The translations under genes were made by a program, and so were the position numbers. The notes under the pieces were generated by a model. It was not told the DNA's origin, did no database searches, and saw nothing but the letters and a program-made list of their open reading frames with translations. Shown piece by piece: positions 47,547 through 56,187 of a DNA stretch of 64,000 nt. Origin of the DNA: Mycolicibacterium hodleri (GTDB lineage: Bacteria > Actinomycetota > Actinomycetes > Mycobacteriales > Mycobacteriaceae); assembly GCF_025822245.1 (NCBI RefSeq), contig NZ_JACKTL010000050.1, positions 62,001 through 126,000 of the forward strand, in the 5' to 3' direction. Every line of letters starts with the position of its first letter. Position 1 is the first letter of the stretch.

Positions 47547-47750
47547 GACCCCATCATGCGGGACGCCGGGAGACGCCGGACACCGGCCGGGGTGGCGCGC
47601 GGCAAATGGTTTGCTAGCTGGGCTAGGCACCTTCCGGCGTGACGCGTTCCTGCCACGCGCCGGTCAATTTCCGCCAGCGGAATTACCGCGCTGAACTGGG
47701 CGTTACAACCACCAGACCACCAAGAGGAACGAGAAAGAAGGGCTTCGAAA

Positions 47751-47954
47751 GTGAAGAAGTTCGGATTTGCCACCATCACCGCCACCGCATTCGCGGCTGC
47801 CCTCGTCGGGCTTGCGGGGCCCGCCGCCGCGGCGCCCGTCGCCAACCCGGCACAGGTCGGATACTCCGCTGGCATCGACCATCACCAGTGGATCAACGAC
47901 ATCCAGCAGCAGGTGAACCGGCCGCCCGCGCCCATCGTGGGCAACGGCCGCTAA
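47751..47954 (+). CDS. Small secreted protein of an IDHH-INDI-QQVN family, copy 2
   Basis: 67 residues, GTG start (MKKFGFATI). Signal peptide ending GPAAAA, mature part APVANPAQVGYSAG then IDHHQWINDIQQQVNRPPAP. Aligns with the 58-residue protein at 46034-46210 through the signal peptide (KKxxFATI) and the conserved core. The two genes lie in inverted orientation about 1.5 kb apart. Function unknown. Confidence 0.8.
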   Translation: MKKFGFATITATAFAAALVGLAGPAAAAPVANPAQVGYSAGIDHHQWINDIQQQVNRPPAPIVGNGR

Positions 47955-47967
47955 CCGCGGCACCAAT

Positions 47968-48002
47968 CAAGAGGGGCATCCGCCAGGCGGGTGCCCCTCT
48001 TG
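47968..48002. terminator. Bidirectional terminator between the small secreted protein and the MOSC gene
   Basis: Arms CAAGAGGGGCATCCGCC (47968-47984) and GGCGGGTGCCCCTCTTG (47986-48002), one G-U pair, tiny loop. Convergent gap. Shares GGGGCATCCGC with the stem at 45991. Confidence 0.85.
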
Positions 48003-48013
48003 CGTTGTTCTTG

Positions 48014-48673
48014 CTACATGTCCGCCGCCGCGCGCCGACGCGCGAGTTCCTTGATGTCGTCGGGCAGCGCATCGGCGGCGAGGACCTCCGGCAGCAGGTC
48101 CTTCTCGACCAGCAGGGCGCGGTACACGAAGCCGACGGTAATGCCGTGCCCCGGGACGTCCACCACGTCGACGGCGTCACCACCGGTCAGCGATCCCGGT
48201 TCGAGCACCCGCAGGTAGGCGCCCGGTGTGCCACCGTGGGCGAAAGTCTTTATCCAGCCGGCGATTCCGAGGCGCTTGGCGAAGGTCTTGCACGGCGTCC
48301 GTGGACTGGTGACCTCCAGAAGCACCCCGTCGGTGCCGACTCGCCACCGCTCGCCGATCACCGCACCGGTGACGTCGACCCCCATGGTCGTCAGGTTCTC
48401 GCCGAAGATGCCGTTGGGGAGCTCGCGGTCCAGCTTGGCCGCCCACGCGTCCAAATCCTCACGGGCGTAGGCGTAGACGGCCTGGTCGTCGCCGCCGTGC
48501 AGCTTCCGGTTGCCGATCACGTCGTCGACGACCCCGCTACCGAGGCCGCCGCGCATGGGACCCGGTGCCCGAACCGCGACCGACCCGTTCACCGGACGCT
48601 TGTCGATGCCCGTCCTCGAGCCGGTGCCGTTCGACTCGACCTGCGTGCGGTTGACCGTCAATACCGTTGCCAC
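48014..48673 (-). CDS. MOSC domain protein (YiiM-like)
   Basis: 219 residues from GTG 48673 (VATVLTVNRTQVE). MOSC landmarks: NGSVAVRAPGP, LHGGDDQAVYAYAREDLDAW, GIFGENLTTMGVDV and the conserved Cys in SPRTPCKTFAKRL that binds the molybdenum cofactor sulfur. YiiM-like MOSC proteins reduce N-hydroxylated compounds or carry Moco-sulfur. Position near the operon below is probably coincidental. Confidence 0.88.
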   Translation of the reverse strand: MATVLTVNRTQVESNGTGSRTGIDKRPVNGSVAVRAPGPMRGGLGSGVVDDVIGNRKLHGGDDQAVYAYAREDLDAWAAKLDRELPNGIFGENLTTMGVDVTGAVIGERWRVGTDGVLLEVTSPRTPCKTFAKRLGIAGWIKTFAHGGTPGAYLRVLEPGSLTGGDAVDVVDVPGHGITVGFVYRALLVEKDLLPEVLAADALPDDIKELARRRAAADM

Positions 48674-48698
48674 CCCACGAGGGTAGAGCGCGACGGTG

Positions 48699-49430
48699 TC
48701 ATCCGCCGTTCTGGGCCGCCGCCGCGTCGCGCAGGATCTGCTGCAACCGATCCAGCGGATCGCCGGCCCCGGGGTTGAGTCGCAGTCGTTGGTCGGGCTC
48801 GTCGGGGCCTGGCCCCGACGCCGCGGGCGGCGGGGGAGGCGGCGGCGCCGCCGGTGGCGGGGGAGGAGGCGGCGGTGGTGGAGCCACCGACACCGCGTCG
48901 ATCTTCGCGTTGAGACGGGCCGCGGTGGCCTCGAGCACGGCGCGACGGTCGGGGTCGGCGTCGGTGCTGCCCGTGAAGCAGCCGGCGGGGGCGGCGTCGA
49001 CGACGGCCAACGCGTTGCGGTACCAGCCGACGGCGGCACCGTCGAACGTCTCGGCCGCCCGGTCGCCGAGGGTCTCCCTGACCAGTTCGAGGTTGACCCG
49101 AACTGGGCACGACGCGGCCGCGTCGGTGCCGGCCAGCACCAAGGCGAACTGGCCGTCGGCGTCGGTGAGCCGATCCTCCAGGACGGCGAGAGTGCCTGCG
49201 GCGAAACGGGTCCGGGTCGGCTCGACGACGTCGGCGATGCTCAGCGTCGACACGTCGCCGCGGAGGGCGTCGGCGTCGCGTGCGGCGAAGTCGGCGGGGG
49301 CCGAGCCGCCCGCGACGACGACCGTCCACAGCTTCAGCAGTACGACGACCAGTAGCAGGGACACTGGCGCCGAGGCCACCAGCAGTCGCGTCCGAAGCGA
49401 ACCCCGTCGCCACCACGCTCGTTGGCTCAT
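48699..49430 (-). CDS. Membrane-anchored protein with polyproline tail, last gene of the MoxR operon
   Basis: 243 residues. Basic N terminus (RAWWRRGSLRTR), one membrane helix (residues 14-40), an external or cytosolic domain with two cysteines (108 and 151), then two proline runs (residues 184-202) and an acidic tail. Its ATG overlaps the VWA gene stop (ATGA). The polyproline would be a flexible spacer or a ribosome-stalling stretch. No family recognised beyond association with MoxR/VWA operons. Confidence 0.78.
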   Translation of the reverse strand: MSQRAWWRRGSLRTRLLVASAPVSLLLVVVLLKLWTVVVAGGSAPADFAARDADALRGDVSTLSIADVVEPTRTRFAAGTLAVLEDRLTDADGQFALVLAGTDAAASCPVRVNLELVRETLGDRAAETFDGAAVGWYRNALAVVDAAPAGCFTGSTDADPDRRAVLEATAARLNAKIDAVSVAPPPPPPPPPPAAPPPPPPPAASGPGPDEPDQRLRLNPGAGDPLDRLQQILRDAAAAQNGG

Positions 49431-50404
49431 ATGGACACGTCCACCATGGTTTGCCGGGTCCGGCGGAACTCCCGCAGCACGTGATACAGCTCGATGAGCG
49501 CCAGCAGGGCCGCCACCGCGGCCGGCGCCCAATACAGCTCCGTGCGGCTGGCGGTCCCGCTGCCGGTCGCGGCCTGGCCGCGGTCGCCGGGCTCGGCGGG
49601 CAGCACCGACGCCAGTCCGTTGCCATCGCCGCGCAGGGCATACGGGACGCCGATCTGGTCGGCGACGCCGCGCAGCGTGGCCTCGTCCACCACCGACTGC
49701 GTGACGTCCGTGCCGGGAATGGGACCGCCCACGGGGCTGCCGTAGCCGAGCACCGCCCCGCCGTCGACCGCGCCCTCGGGCAGGTTGAAGTCGCGCGGTG
49801 GGAGGGCCGCTTCTGGGGCGCCGGCCCCGAGGTAGTAGACCAGGTTGCGCGCCCTCGGGTACTGCTGCACCGCACTGATCAGCTGGTAGCGCAACATGTT
49901 TCCCGCCGCCCCGGCGTTGGTCTCGGCCGCCGCGTCGGGGCCGGCGGCATACGGGGTCAGAGTGGAGACCACGGGTCGAAGGCTCCAGGTGTCCGCCGAC
50001 AGCGGCCAATCCAACGACGCCCGGCTCGCAAACGAGATGACGGCGACGCGCGCATCCGGGTAGCGGTCGAGCAGTGCGGCGACGTCCGTTCGCGCCGCGG
50101 TCATCCTCGACGCACCGTCGGGTTCGTCCCGGACGTCCATGTCGGGGGACCGGTCGACGAGCACGAACACGTTGGGCGCCTGGGAGTCCGCCACGCGGGT
50201 GTCGGGGTCGGCCGGGTCGAGCACGGGTCGCGCCGCGGACACGACGAGCAGCAGTGCCGCCGCGGTGAGTCCACCCCACCGCCACAGTGCGCCCCTGGTG
50301 CGGGCCGCCGGGGACAGCCGGCGCAGCGCGACGACGCGGGCAACCAGGATGATCACGGCGACGGCGGCCAGCAGCAGCGGCGGAAACACGGGTTGCAGCG
50401 TCAT
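49427..50404 (-). CDS. VWA-domain membrane protein (BatA-like) with altered MIDAS
   Basis: 325 residues from ATG 50404, overlapping the previous stop as ATGA. Two N-terminal membrane helices, a von Willebrand factor A domain and a C-terminal helix (AAVAALLALIELYHVL). The metal-site motif reads DRSPDMD rather than DxSxS, so the last Ser is replaced by Asp and metal binding may be altered. In MoxR operons such proteins are clients of the MoxR AAA+ ATPase in envelope or protein-complex maturation. Confidence 0.82.
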   Translation of the reverse strand: MTLQPVFPPLLLAAVAVIILVARVVALRRLSPAARTRGALWRWGGLTAAALLLVVSAARPVLDPADPDTRVADSQAPNVFVLVDRSPDMDVRDEPDGASRMTAARTDVAALLDRYPDARVAVISFASRASLDWPLSADTWSLRPVVSTLTPYAAGPDAAAETNAGAAGNMLRYQLISAVQQYPRARNLVYYLGAGAPEAALPPRDFNLPEGAVDGGAVLGYGSPVGGPIPGTDVTQSVVDEATLRGVADQIGVPYALRGDGNGLASVLPAEPGDRGQAATGSGTASRTELYWAPAAVAALLALIELYHVLREFRRTRQTMVDVSI

Positions 50405-51369
50405 CGGCGTTGCACCATGGGCCATCCGGCCAACGCGACGGCCGCCGCGAGCGCGATCAACACCGGTACGTCGGGGGACTCCGGCGCCGTGTCGCCGTCG
50501 GCGTCCTCGCTGAACCTGGCCGCAGGCGGGTGGGCCCGGATGTCGTCGAGGCTCGCGGTCACGCTGGGACCCGCGGAGAGTGCGCGTCCGCCGGTGTCGC
50601 GGGCGAGTGCCGACAGCGCGCCGGAGTCCCGCCCGGTGAGCACGGCGTTCACCTGGACCGCACCCGTGACCGCGAGATCGTGCAGCCGATCGGGGGTGAA
50701 CAGCGCCGGATCGCCGGGCGGGGTCGAGTCGGGGCCGACGTAGATCAGCGAACGACGTTGTGCCGTCGGCTGATCGAAGCCCGGGAAGCCGGTCAAGCAC
50801 AGGCTCAGCAGATCGTCGAGGTTCGCGGAGTAGTCCACGTAGGTCACCGGGGCCGAGAACGCCGCCACGTCCCCGCGCTGGTCGGCAGTTTGGGCGTAGT
50901 CCGAGAGCGTCTGCTTGGCGTATTGGTAGTCCCGCGTCAGCGGGATGACTCGGCGGTTCGTCGACGTCAACCCGATGCGCTGGGTGCCGAAGTCGTCGAC
51001 GTGGCCGGCGAAGTACCCCAGCGTCGCCGCGACCGCCGGGTCCGTCGGGGGCGCTCCGACGCAGATCATCACGTCCTCAGGATCACCGCCGCCGAAACGC
51101 GTTGCCGTCGTGGGTAATCCCGTGGGTCGAGCGGCGACGATCACCGATCCGGCGAACATCACCGCGAGCAGCACGATCGTCACGACCGCCGCCACCGTGC
51201 GGGCCCGAACGGCACGTGCGTATTCCGGCAGCAGGGTGAGTCGTGCGGTGTTGGCCAGCGGGCGCAGCCGCCGGCGTTGGGCGCCCATCGGCTGGAACAG
51301 CACCGCGGCGATGCAGCCGGCGAGGGCAACGCACCCCGCGATGACCACCAGCATCCACGTCAGCCCCAC
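50401..51369 (-). CDS. Membrane protein of the MoxR operon, VWA-like fold suspected
   Basis: 322 residues. Membrane segments at residues 5-25, near 60-80 (VTIVLLAVMFAGSVIVAA) and at the C terminus (VLIALAAAVALAGW), framing a soluble region (VMICVGAPPTDPAVAATLGYF). The layout is like a divergent VWA/BatA paralogue, but no MIDAS is visible. Start overlaps the preceding gene end by 10 bp. Confidence 0.75.
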   Translation of the reverse strand: MGLTWMLVVIAGCVALAGCIAAVLFQPMGAQRRRLRPLANTARLTLLPEYARAVRARTVAAVVTIVLLAVMFAGSVIVAARPTGLPTTATRFGGGDPEDVMICVGAPPTDPAVAATLGYFAGHVDDFGTQRIGLTSTNRRVIPLTRDYQYAKQTLSDYAQTADQRGDVAAFSAPVTYVDYSANLDDLLSLCLTGFPGFDQPTAQRRSLIYVGPDSTPPGDPALFTPDRLHDLAVTGAVQVNAVLTGRDSGALSALARDTGGRALSAGPSVTASLDDIRAHPPAARFSEDADGDTAPESPDVPVLIALAAAVALAGWPMVQRR

Positions 51370-51833
51370 GAGCGGATCAACTCCTCGGCGTCCCGGCTGA
51401 TCTGGCCGACGTCCAATTCCGAGGCCGCGTTGAAGCGGACGTCGACCAGGTTCGCCAACAGCGGTGCGGCAGGCGCGATGTCACTGTTCTCGACGTCCTC
51501 GATCTGCATGTACTCCGCGCGAACGCCGCTGACCTGGCGGAGGAAGCGCCGCAGTTCGCGGCTGACGGCCTCCCCGGCGGGTGCGGCGGCCAACTCGCCC
51601 GCCCGGTACCGGTCCCCGATGGCGCGGACGTGGTGCGCGGCGCGGTAGCGGATCACGCGGTCGCGGGCCGCCCCGACCAGTGGCATGGTGCGCAACCGCC
51701 GGCGCGGCATGGTGAGCACGAAGACGCCGACGTACCAGGCGACCAGCAGCAGCGACAGCCCGATCGCCAGCCACAGCCACCACGACGAGTAGGGCGTCGG
51801 CCCGATGACGTGGCGCAGCAGGTCATCCGGCAC
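51360..51833 (-). CDS. Small membrane protein of the MoxR operon
   Basis: 157 residues. One strong membrane helix (WWLWLAIGLSLLLVAWYVGVF, near residues 18-38), then a basic helical cytoplasmic region (RRRLRTMPLVGAARDRVIRYR and RYRAGELAAAPAGEAVSRELRRFLRQ). Similar in size and layout to the short linker proteins between DUF58 and VWA genes in such operons. Overlaps DUF58 by 11 bp. Confidence 0.78.
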   Translation of the reverse strand: MPDDLLRHVIGPTPYSSWWLWLAIGLSLLLVAWYVGVFVLTMPRRRLRTMPLVGAARDRVIRYRAAHHVRAIGDRYRAGELAAAPAGEAVSRELRRFLRQVSGVRAEYMQIEDVENSDIAPAAPLLANLVDVRFNAASELDVGQISRDAEELIRSWG

Positions 51834-52695
51834 GGGCGTACACCTCGGTCATCCCGATCAACTGGTTGCGGATCGCGGTGCTGCCTCCGATCACGGCATG
51901 CGGGATGCCGTGGCCGACCATGAAGTCCGAGAGCCGCTCGCGCCGTTGAGCTTCGGCGCGGCGGTAGGCCTCCACCACGCGCGAGCCGAGCGCGGCACCA
52001 CCGAAGACGAAGCCGCCGTCGGCGACGTCGAAGCCGTCGTCCTCGTCCTCTGCCGATCCGATCGCCGGCATGTCGGAGACCATCGCCCACATGACGTCGT
52101 GCCGCGCGGTGAGCCGGGAGAGCACCTCGGCCAGCCGGTCGTCGGGGTCGGGCTCGTCGGACACCACGAAGAGCAACAGCGGGCGGCGTTGGTGCCGGGC
52201 CACCCAATCGAGTTGCGCGACAATGCGACTGGCCGCCGGCCGGTCGGTGGCGTGGTCGTGGAAGCGGTGCAGCATGTGCTCGACGTGGGTCTCGCCACGC
52301 CGCAGCCGGACGTCGACGCAACCGCGCGCGTCCCCGAACACCATGCCGATCTCGTCGGAACGCGGCAGGGTGATCAGGCCCATGGCGCCGATGACGTTGG
52401 CGGCGACGTCGCGCTTGCGCTCCCCGGACGGCGCCGACGCGGACATGTTCCGGCCCGCGTCGGCCACCACCATGATCTTGTGGTGCTTCTCGGTGACGAA
52501 GCGCTTGATCAGCACCTGGCCCGACCGGGCCGAGGCCTTCCAGTCGATGTCACGGACGTCGTCGCCCTGCACGTAGGGACGCAAGTCGTCGAACTCGAGG
52601 CTGCGGGTGTGCACCAGCGCGTACCGGCCGCCCTCGAGCAGGCCGTTGCCGTCGCGGCCGAAGTGCGTCCTGGCGCGGTCGAGATGGACGCCCAC
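51823..52695 (-). CDS. DUF58 domain protein of the MoxR operon
   Basis: 290 residues. The DUF58 signature YVQGDDVRDIDWKASARSGQ (residues 41-60) lies near the N terminus, followed by a VWA-like core (VVADAGRNMSASAP and LFVVSDEPDPDD). There is no membrane segment here, unlike longer DUF58 proteins. DUF58 proteins are found next to moxR and probably form a complex with the ATPase. It starts 1 nt after the MoxR stop. Confidence 0.88.
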   Translation of the reverse strand: MGVHLDRARTHFGRDGNGLLEGGRYALVHTRSLEFDDLRPYVQGDDVRDIDWKASARSGQVLIKRFVTEKHHKIMVVADAGRNMSASAPSGERKRDVAANVIGAMGLITLPRSDEIGMVFGDARGCVDVRLRRGETHVEHMLHRFHDHATDRPAASRIVAQLDWVARHQRRPLLLFVVSDEPDPDDRLAEVLSRLTARHDVMWAMVSDMPAIGSAEDEDDGFDVADGGFVFGGAALGSRVVEAYRRAEAQRRERLSDFMVGHGIPHAVIGGSTAIRNQLIGMTEVYARAG

Positions 52696-53697
52696 TCACG
52701 GCACCCGCACTGCCTGCAGGACCGCGTCCACCACCACGTCCGGGGTGACGCGGGCGCTGGCCGCCTCGAAGCCCAGGATCAGCCGGTGGCGCAACACGCG
52801 GTGCGCCAGCTTCGCGACGTCGTCGGGCACGACGTGGGTACGCCCGCGCAGCACCGCCAGCGCCCGGGCGGTGCGACAGAACGCGATGGTCGCGCGGGGG
52901 CTGGCACCGTACTCGATCAGCCGCGCGATCCCCGGGGACAGGTGAGCCTCCGGGTCGCGCGTCACGCCGACCAGATGGCTGGCGTACTGGATCAGGGCGC
53001 GGTCCATGTGGACCGACGCCACCAACCGCCGAACCCGGCGCACGTCGTCGAGGCTGACGACCGGCATGGTGCGGTGGTCCTTGTCGAAGAGGCCCGCGTC
53101 CATCCGGGAGATGACCTCGACCTCGTCCTCGGTCGACGGATAGTGCACCACCTCCTTGAGCATGAAGCGGTCGGTCTGGGCCTCCGACAGCGGATAGGTG
53201 CCCTCCTGGTCGACCGGGTTCTGGGTGGCGATTACCAGGAACGGCTCCGGGATGGGGTACTCGACGCCGGCGATGGTGGTCTGGCGTTCCTCCATGGCCT
53301 CCAGCATCGCGCTCTGGGTCTTGGCGCTGGACCGGTTGATCTCGTCGAGCAGCACCACGTTGGCGTGCACGGGGCCGAGCCGGGTGACGAAGGAGTTGGT
53401 CGCGGCCTCGTAGATCTGGGTGCCGATGATGTCGCTGGGCAGCAGGTCGGGAGTGCACTGGATGCGCTTGAACTCTCCGCCCACCGATTCGGCGACGACC
53501 CTGGCGGCGGTCGTCTTGGCCAGCCCGGGCACGCTCTCGACCAACAGATGGCCGCCGGCGAGCACGCCAATCAGCATGGACTCGCGGAGGTGGTGCTGTC
53601 CGACGACCTTCGCCGAGAACGCGCCGGCCACCGCGGTCACGACGCGCTGCGCTTCGGCCAAGGCGGACTGGTCGAGATGCTGTCGTGCTGCTGTCAT
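52696..53697 (-). CDS. MoxR-family AAA+ ATPase
   Basis: 333 residues from the ATG of MTAARQ; an ATG 12 nt upstream is possible but has no ribosome site. Walker A-like ESVPGLAKTT (residues 54-63), Walker B VVLLDEINR, sensor ATQNPVDQEGTYPLSEAQTDRF, and a C-terminal lid. MoxR ATPases act as chaperones for VWA-domain client proteins and for envelope-linked stress tolerance; the five downstream genes are the expected clients. First gene of the six-gene operon down to 48699, with every junction overlapping or abutting. Confidence 0.93.
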   Translation of the reverse strand: MTAARQHLDQSALAEAQRVVTAVAGAFSAKVVGQHHLRESMLIGVLAGGHLLVESVPGLAKTTAARVVAESVGGEFKRIQCTPDLLPSDIIGTQIYEAATNSFVTRLGPVHANVVLLDEINRSSAKTQSAMLEAMEERQTTIAGVEYPIPEPFLVIATQNPVDQEGTYPLSEAQTDRFMLKEVVHYPSTEDEVEVISRMDAGLFDKDHRTMPVVSLDDVRRVRRLVASVHMDRALIQYASHLVGVTRDPEAHLSPGIARLIEYGASPRATIAFCRTARALAVLRGRTHVVPDDVAKLAHRVLRHRLILGFEAASARVTPDVVVDAVLQAVRVP

Positions 53698-53827
53698 GGG
53701 TCCTTTCATGGGGCCGGTCGGGAGAACGGGTACCCGGACGGACCGCGTTCACGCCCCGCCGTCCATTGGTACACGCCATGTCGTCGGTTACCCCCTTCCC
53801 ATCTCGCTCCCGTAGGTTCGTCAGGTC

Positions 53828-54511
53828 ATGCTGGGACTACTGCTACCACTGCTGGGCTTCGCGTTACTCGACTCGTTGAACGTGCTGAACCTGGGAGTGA
53901 CCTCGGCAGTCGTCTACGACAGCAGGCTGAGCCGCAGGTCGGCGCTGCCCGGCGGGCTGAGCTTCATCGGCGGAGTGTTCGCGGCGACGTCGACGTTCGG
54001 TGTACTCACCGTGCTCGGGCTGAACCTGCTGACCGACCGCGTCGACCTCGAGGTGACGCCGACCCTGCGGTATTGGGGCCAGCTGGTGCTGGGCGTCGTC
54101 CTGGTCGCCGTGGCCAGCCTGTCCGGCTCGGCGCGTCCCACCCCGCCGTTGTGGGCGCTGAACCTGACCCGCCGCAATCCGTGGCTCTTCGCGATCGTCG
54201 GAATCGTCGTCGGTTTCGGTCAGTCCGCGACGTCGGTGCCGTACTTGACGTCGCTGACGATGCTGTCCGCGCGCAACCCGCTTCCGTCGGCGTGGCCGTT
54301 CCTCGTACTGGCCTACTGCTCGGTGGCGCTGCTGCCGTCGCTGCTGGTGCTGGCGCTCTCGATGCGACGGACGATCCGGGCCAGGCGCGCGCAGCGGACC
54401 ATCGTGCGGGCGACCACCCGATTCGGACCGGTGATCGTGCGGATCCTGTTCTTCGGCGTCGGCCTGGTGCTCGTCGCCGGGGCGTTGGTGAACTACCGCG
54501 CGCTGTGGTGA
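53828..54511 (+). CDS. GAP/Sap-like multi-pass membrane protein
   Basis: 227 residues with about six hydrophobic segments, beginning MLGLLLPLLGFALLDSLNVLNLG, a LysE-like/GAP-family opening. A conserved cytoplasmic loop (PTPPLWALNLTRRNP) and a basic stretch (RRTIRARRAQRTIVR) precede the last helix. GAP-like proteins assist export of glycolipids in mycobacteria, but this copy is not beside a lipid-synthesis gene, so the role is open. Divergent from moxR. Confidence 0.7.
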   Translation: MLGLLLPLLGFALLDSLNVLNLGVTSAVVYDSRLSRRSALPGGLSFIGGVFAATSTFGVLTVLGLNLLTDRVDLEVTPTLRYWGQLVLGVVLVAVASLSGSARPTPPLWALNLTRRNPWLFAIVGIVVGFGQSATSVPYLTSLTMLSARNPLPSAWPFLVLAYCSVALLPSLLVLALSMRRTIRARRAQRTIVRATTRFGPVIVRILFFGVGLVLVAGALVNYRALW

Positions 54512-54570
54512 GACCGAGGCCGACGGAAAATCAGTTGATTCGCACCGATGGGCGCGCGTTGACTGGGGTC

Positions 54571-54756
54571 ATGGACCAACGGGAGAGGGCGCTCTTGGCG
54601 GGCCTACCCGACGTCGGGTACGCCGCAGGGGCCCCTGGCTGGAACGGATTGTGGCAGAACGCGGTTGGGCAGGCCATGGGCCGCGACGAGGCGACGGTCG
54701 CACACGTCGACGGCGAGGGACTGCTGGCGACGATCTGGGCGGAGCTGTCCCGCTAG
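54571..54756 (+). CDS. Small hypothetical protein
   Basis: 61 residues from ATG 54571 (MDQRERALLAGLPDV, ending LATIWAELSR). It has mycobacteria-like composition and no membrane segment, signal or known domain. The only support is an open frame with plausible codon use, and it overlaps the cupin remnant on the other strand. May not be a gene. Confidence 0.4.
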   Translation: MDQRERALLAGLPDVGYAAGAPGWNGLWQNAVGQAMGRDEATVAHVDGEGLLATIWAELSR

Positions 54757-54777
54757 CTCTCGTAGTAGTCGCCGCCG

Positions 54778-54887
54778 CGGGAGCATCACGTCTCCCGCCG
54801 CGAAGACCTCTTCGGAGCCGTCGGCCATCCGCACCCCGAGCGCTCCGCTGATCACGACCGCCACGTGCGTCAATTCGCACAGGTGTG
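54778..54887 (-). pseudogene. Cupin-domain remnant
   Basis: The minus strand reads HLCELTHVAVVISGALGVRM then ADGSEEVFAAGDVMLP, which is the first half of a small cupin barrel. A TGA lies just upstream in frame, and the following residues (RRRLLREL) leave the cupin pattern, so the fold cannot be completed in any frame I can see. Best read as a decayed gene fragment. Confidence 0.5.
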
Positions 54888-54899
54888 ATCACCGCCGCG

Positions 54900-54956
54900 C
54901 GAGACTGCACTGACGGTCGCTACCGGGCGGACTTTACGACCGTCGACGCAGTCTCG
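54900..54956 (-). terminator. Long stem-loop after the acyl-CoA dehydrogenase operon
   Basis: Arms CGAGACTGC-ACT-GACGGTCG (54900-54919) and CGACCGTC-GAC-GCAGTCTCG (54937-54956): 17 paired positions around a 3x3 internal loop and a 17-nt apical loop. It begins 4 bp beyond the stop of the minus-strand dehydrogenase. Confidence 0.7.
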
Positions 54957-54960
54957 ACAC

Positions 54961-56187
54961 TCAACCGCGGGTGCCGTCGGCGACGCGTGGCGGCTTCTCC
55001 GCCGTCGCGGTGTCGAGGACCAGTTCGGCCACCCGGGACCGGTGCTCCTCCGCACTGCCGAGCAGCGCGGCGTCGACCGTCGCCCGCTTGAAGTACAGGT
55101 GCGCCTGGTGTTCCCACGTGAACCCGATGCCGCCGAGCGTTTGGATGGAGTCGGCGGCGATCCGGCTGAAGGCGGCCGAACACGTCGCCTGGGCGATGCT
55201 GGCGGCCAGCGCCGGATCGTCGGAGCCCTCGGTGAGCGCCCACACCGCGTGATAAGCCGTCGACCGGGCGTGTTCCAGGTCGACCATCATGTCGGCCAAC
55301 CGGTGCTTGACGGCCTGAAAGGAGCCGATCGGCCTGCCGAACTGCAGGCGGTCCTTGGCGTACTGGACGGCGACGTCGAGCAGGTGCTGAGCCGCCCCGA
55401 CCTGTTCGACGGCCAGCAGCGCCGACGCGACCTGGAAGGCGTGTCCGAGGACGCGGTCGGCCTCGTCGGGTCCGGCCACCAGGCGGGCGGGCGCGTCGGT
55501 CAGCGTCACCACGGCCTGCGGTCGGGTGAGGTCGACGGTGAGTTGGTTCGTCCGTTCGACGCCCGACCCGGCGGCGTCGACCGCGAACAGGCTGACGCCG
55601 TTCTGGCCGACCGCCGCGACGAGGAGATCGTCGGCGGCACCCGCGTCCACGACGCCGGTGACGGTGCCGCTCAGCGTCGGAGAGTCGTCCGAACCGGACG
55701 CGGTCACCGTGACGGCGGCGGCGTCGAAGGCGCCCGCGCGGTCGGGCACGGCGAACGCCGCCGTGCGGCGGCCCTCGACGAGCTCGGCGAGCAGTTCGTC
55801 GCGGACGGGGCCCGGGGAGGCCGCCACCAGTGCGGGTATTACGAGGAAGACGGTGCCGAACATCGGCCCGCAGGCCAGCGCCGCGCCGAGCTCCTCGACG
55901 GCGACCGCCTGGTCGACGAGCGTGCCGCCCACGCCACCGTCGGCCTCGGGCACCGAGAGCCCGAGCACACCAAGCTCGCCGCCGAGCCTGTTCCACGCCT
56001 TCGGGTCGAAGGGCGGGTCGGACTCCATGAGCCGGCGCACCGTCTGCTCGTCGAAGTTCTCGGCCGCGAACCGGCGGACCGCCGAGAGCAACTGCTGCTG
56101 CTCGTCGGTGAACATGAACTCCGCGCGGGGTTCGTTCACGACCGTCTCAGCCACGGCGTCGGGCTGATTCGCAAGCTTCTCAGCCAC
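54961..56187 (-). CDS. Acyl-CoA dehydrogenase, second subunit of a pair
   Basis: 408 residues from GTG 56187 (VAEKLANQPDAVAE), overlapping the upstream stop by 8 bp. Full-length acyl-CoA dehydrogenase fold: N-terminal helical domain (FMFTDEQQQLLSAVRRFAAENF), a reduced beta-domain, and a C-terminal four-helix bundle with DRLQFGRPIGSFQAVKHRLADM and GGIGFTWEHQAHLYFKRA. The GFTWE motif and the tight pairing resemble the alpha2-beta2 FadE heterotetramers used in steroid and branched-chain breakdown. Probable partner is the next gene. Confidence 0.88.
   Translation of the reverse strand: MAEKLANQPDAVAETVVNEPRAEFMFTDEQQQLLSAVRRFAAENFDEQTVRRLMESDPPFDPKAWNRLGGELGVLGLSVPEADGGVGGTLVDQAVAVEELGAALACGPMFGTVFLVIPALVAASPGPVRDELLAELVEGRRTAAFAVPDRAGAFDAAAVTVTASGSDDSPTLSGTVTGVVDAGAADDLLVAAVGQNGVSLFAVDAAGSGVERTNQLTVDLTRPQAVVTLTDAPARLVAGPDEADRVLGHAFQVASALLAVEQVGAAQHLLDVAVQYAKDRLQFGRPIGSFQAVKHRLADMMVDLEHARSTAYHAVWALTEGSDDPALAASIAQATCSAAFSRIAADSIQTLGGIGFTWEHQAHLYFKRATVDAALLGSAEEHRSRVAELVLDTATAEKPPRVADGTRG

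Noticed and set aside
47619..47640. IdeR-like string (GCTAGCTGGGCTAGGCAC) upstream of the second small secreted protein
   Set aside because: Half-site spacing and symmetry do not fit the 19-bp consensus; match is too weak.
51805..54756. A 983-codon plus-strand frame running across the DUF58 and MoxR genes
   Set aside because: Low-complexity composition without domains; the minus strand shows clear DUF58 and MoxR signatures. Only its last 61 codons could be an independent gene.
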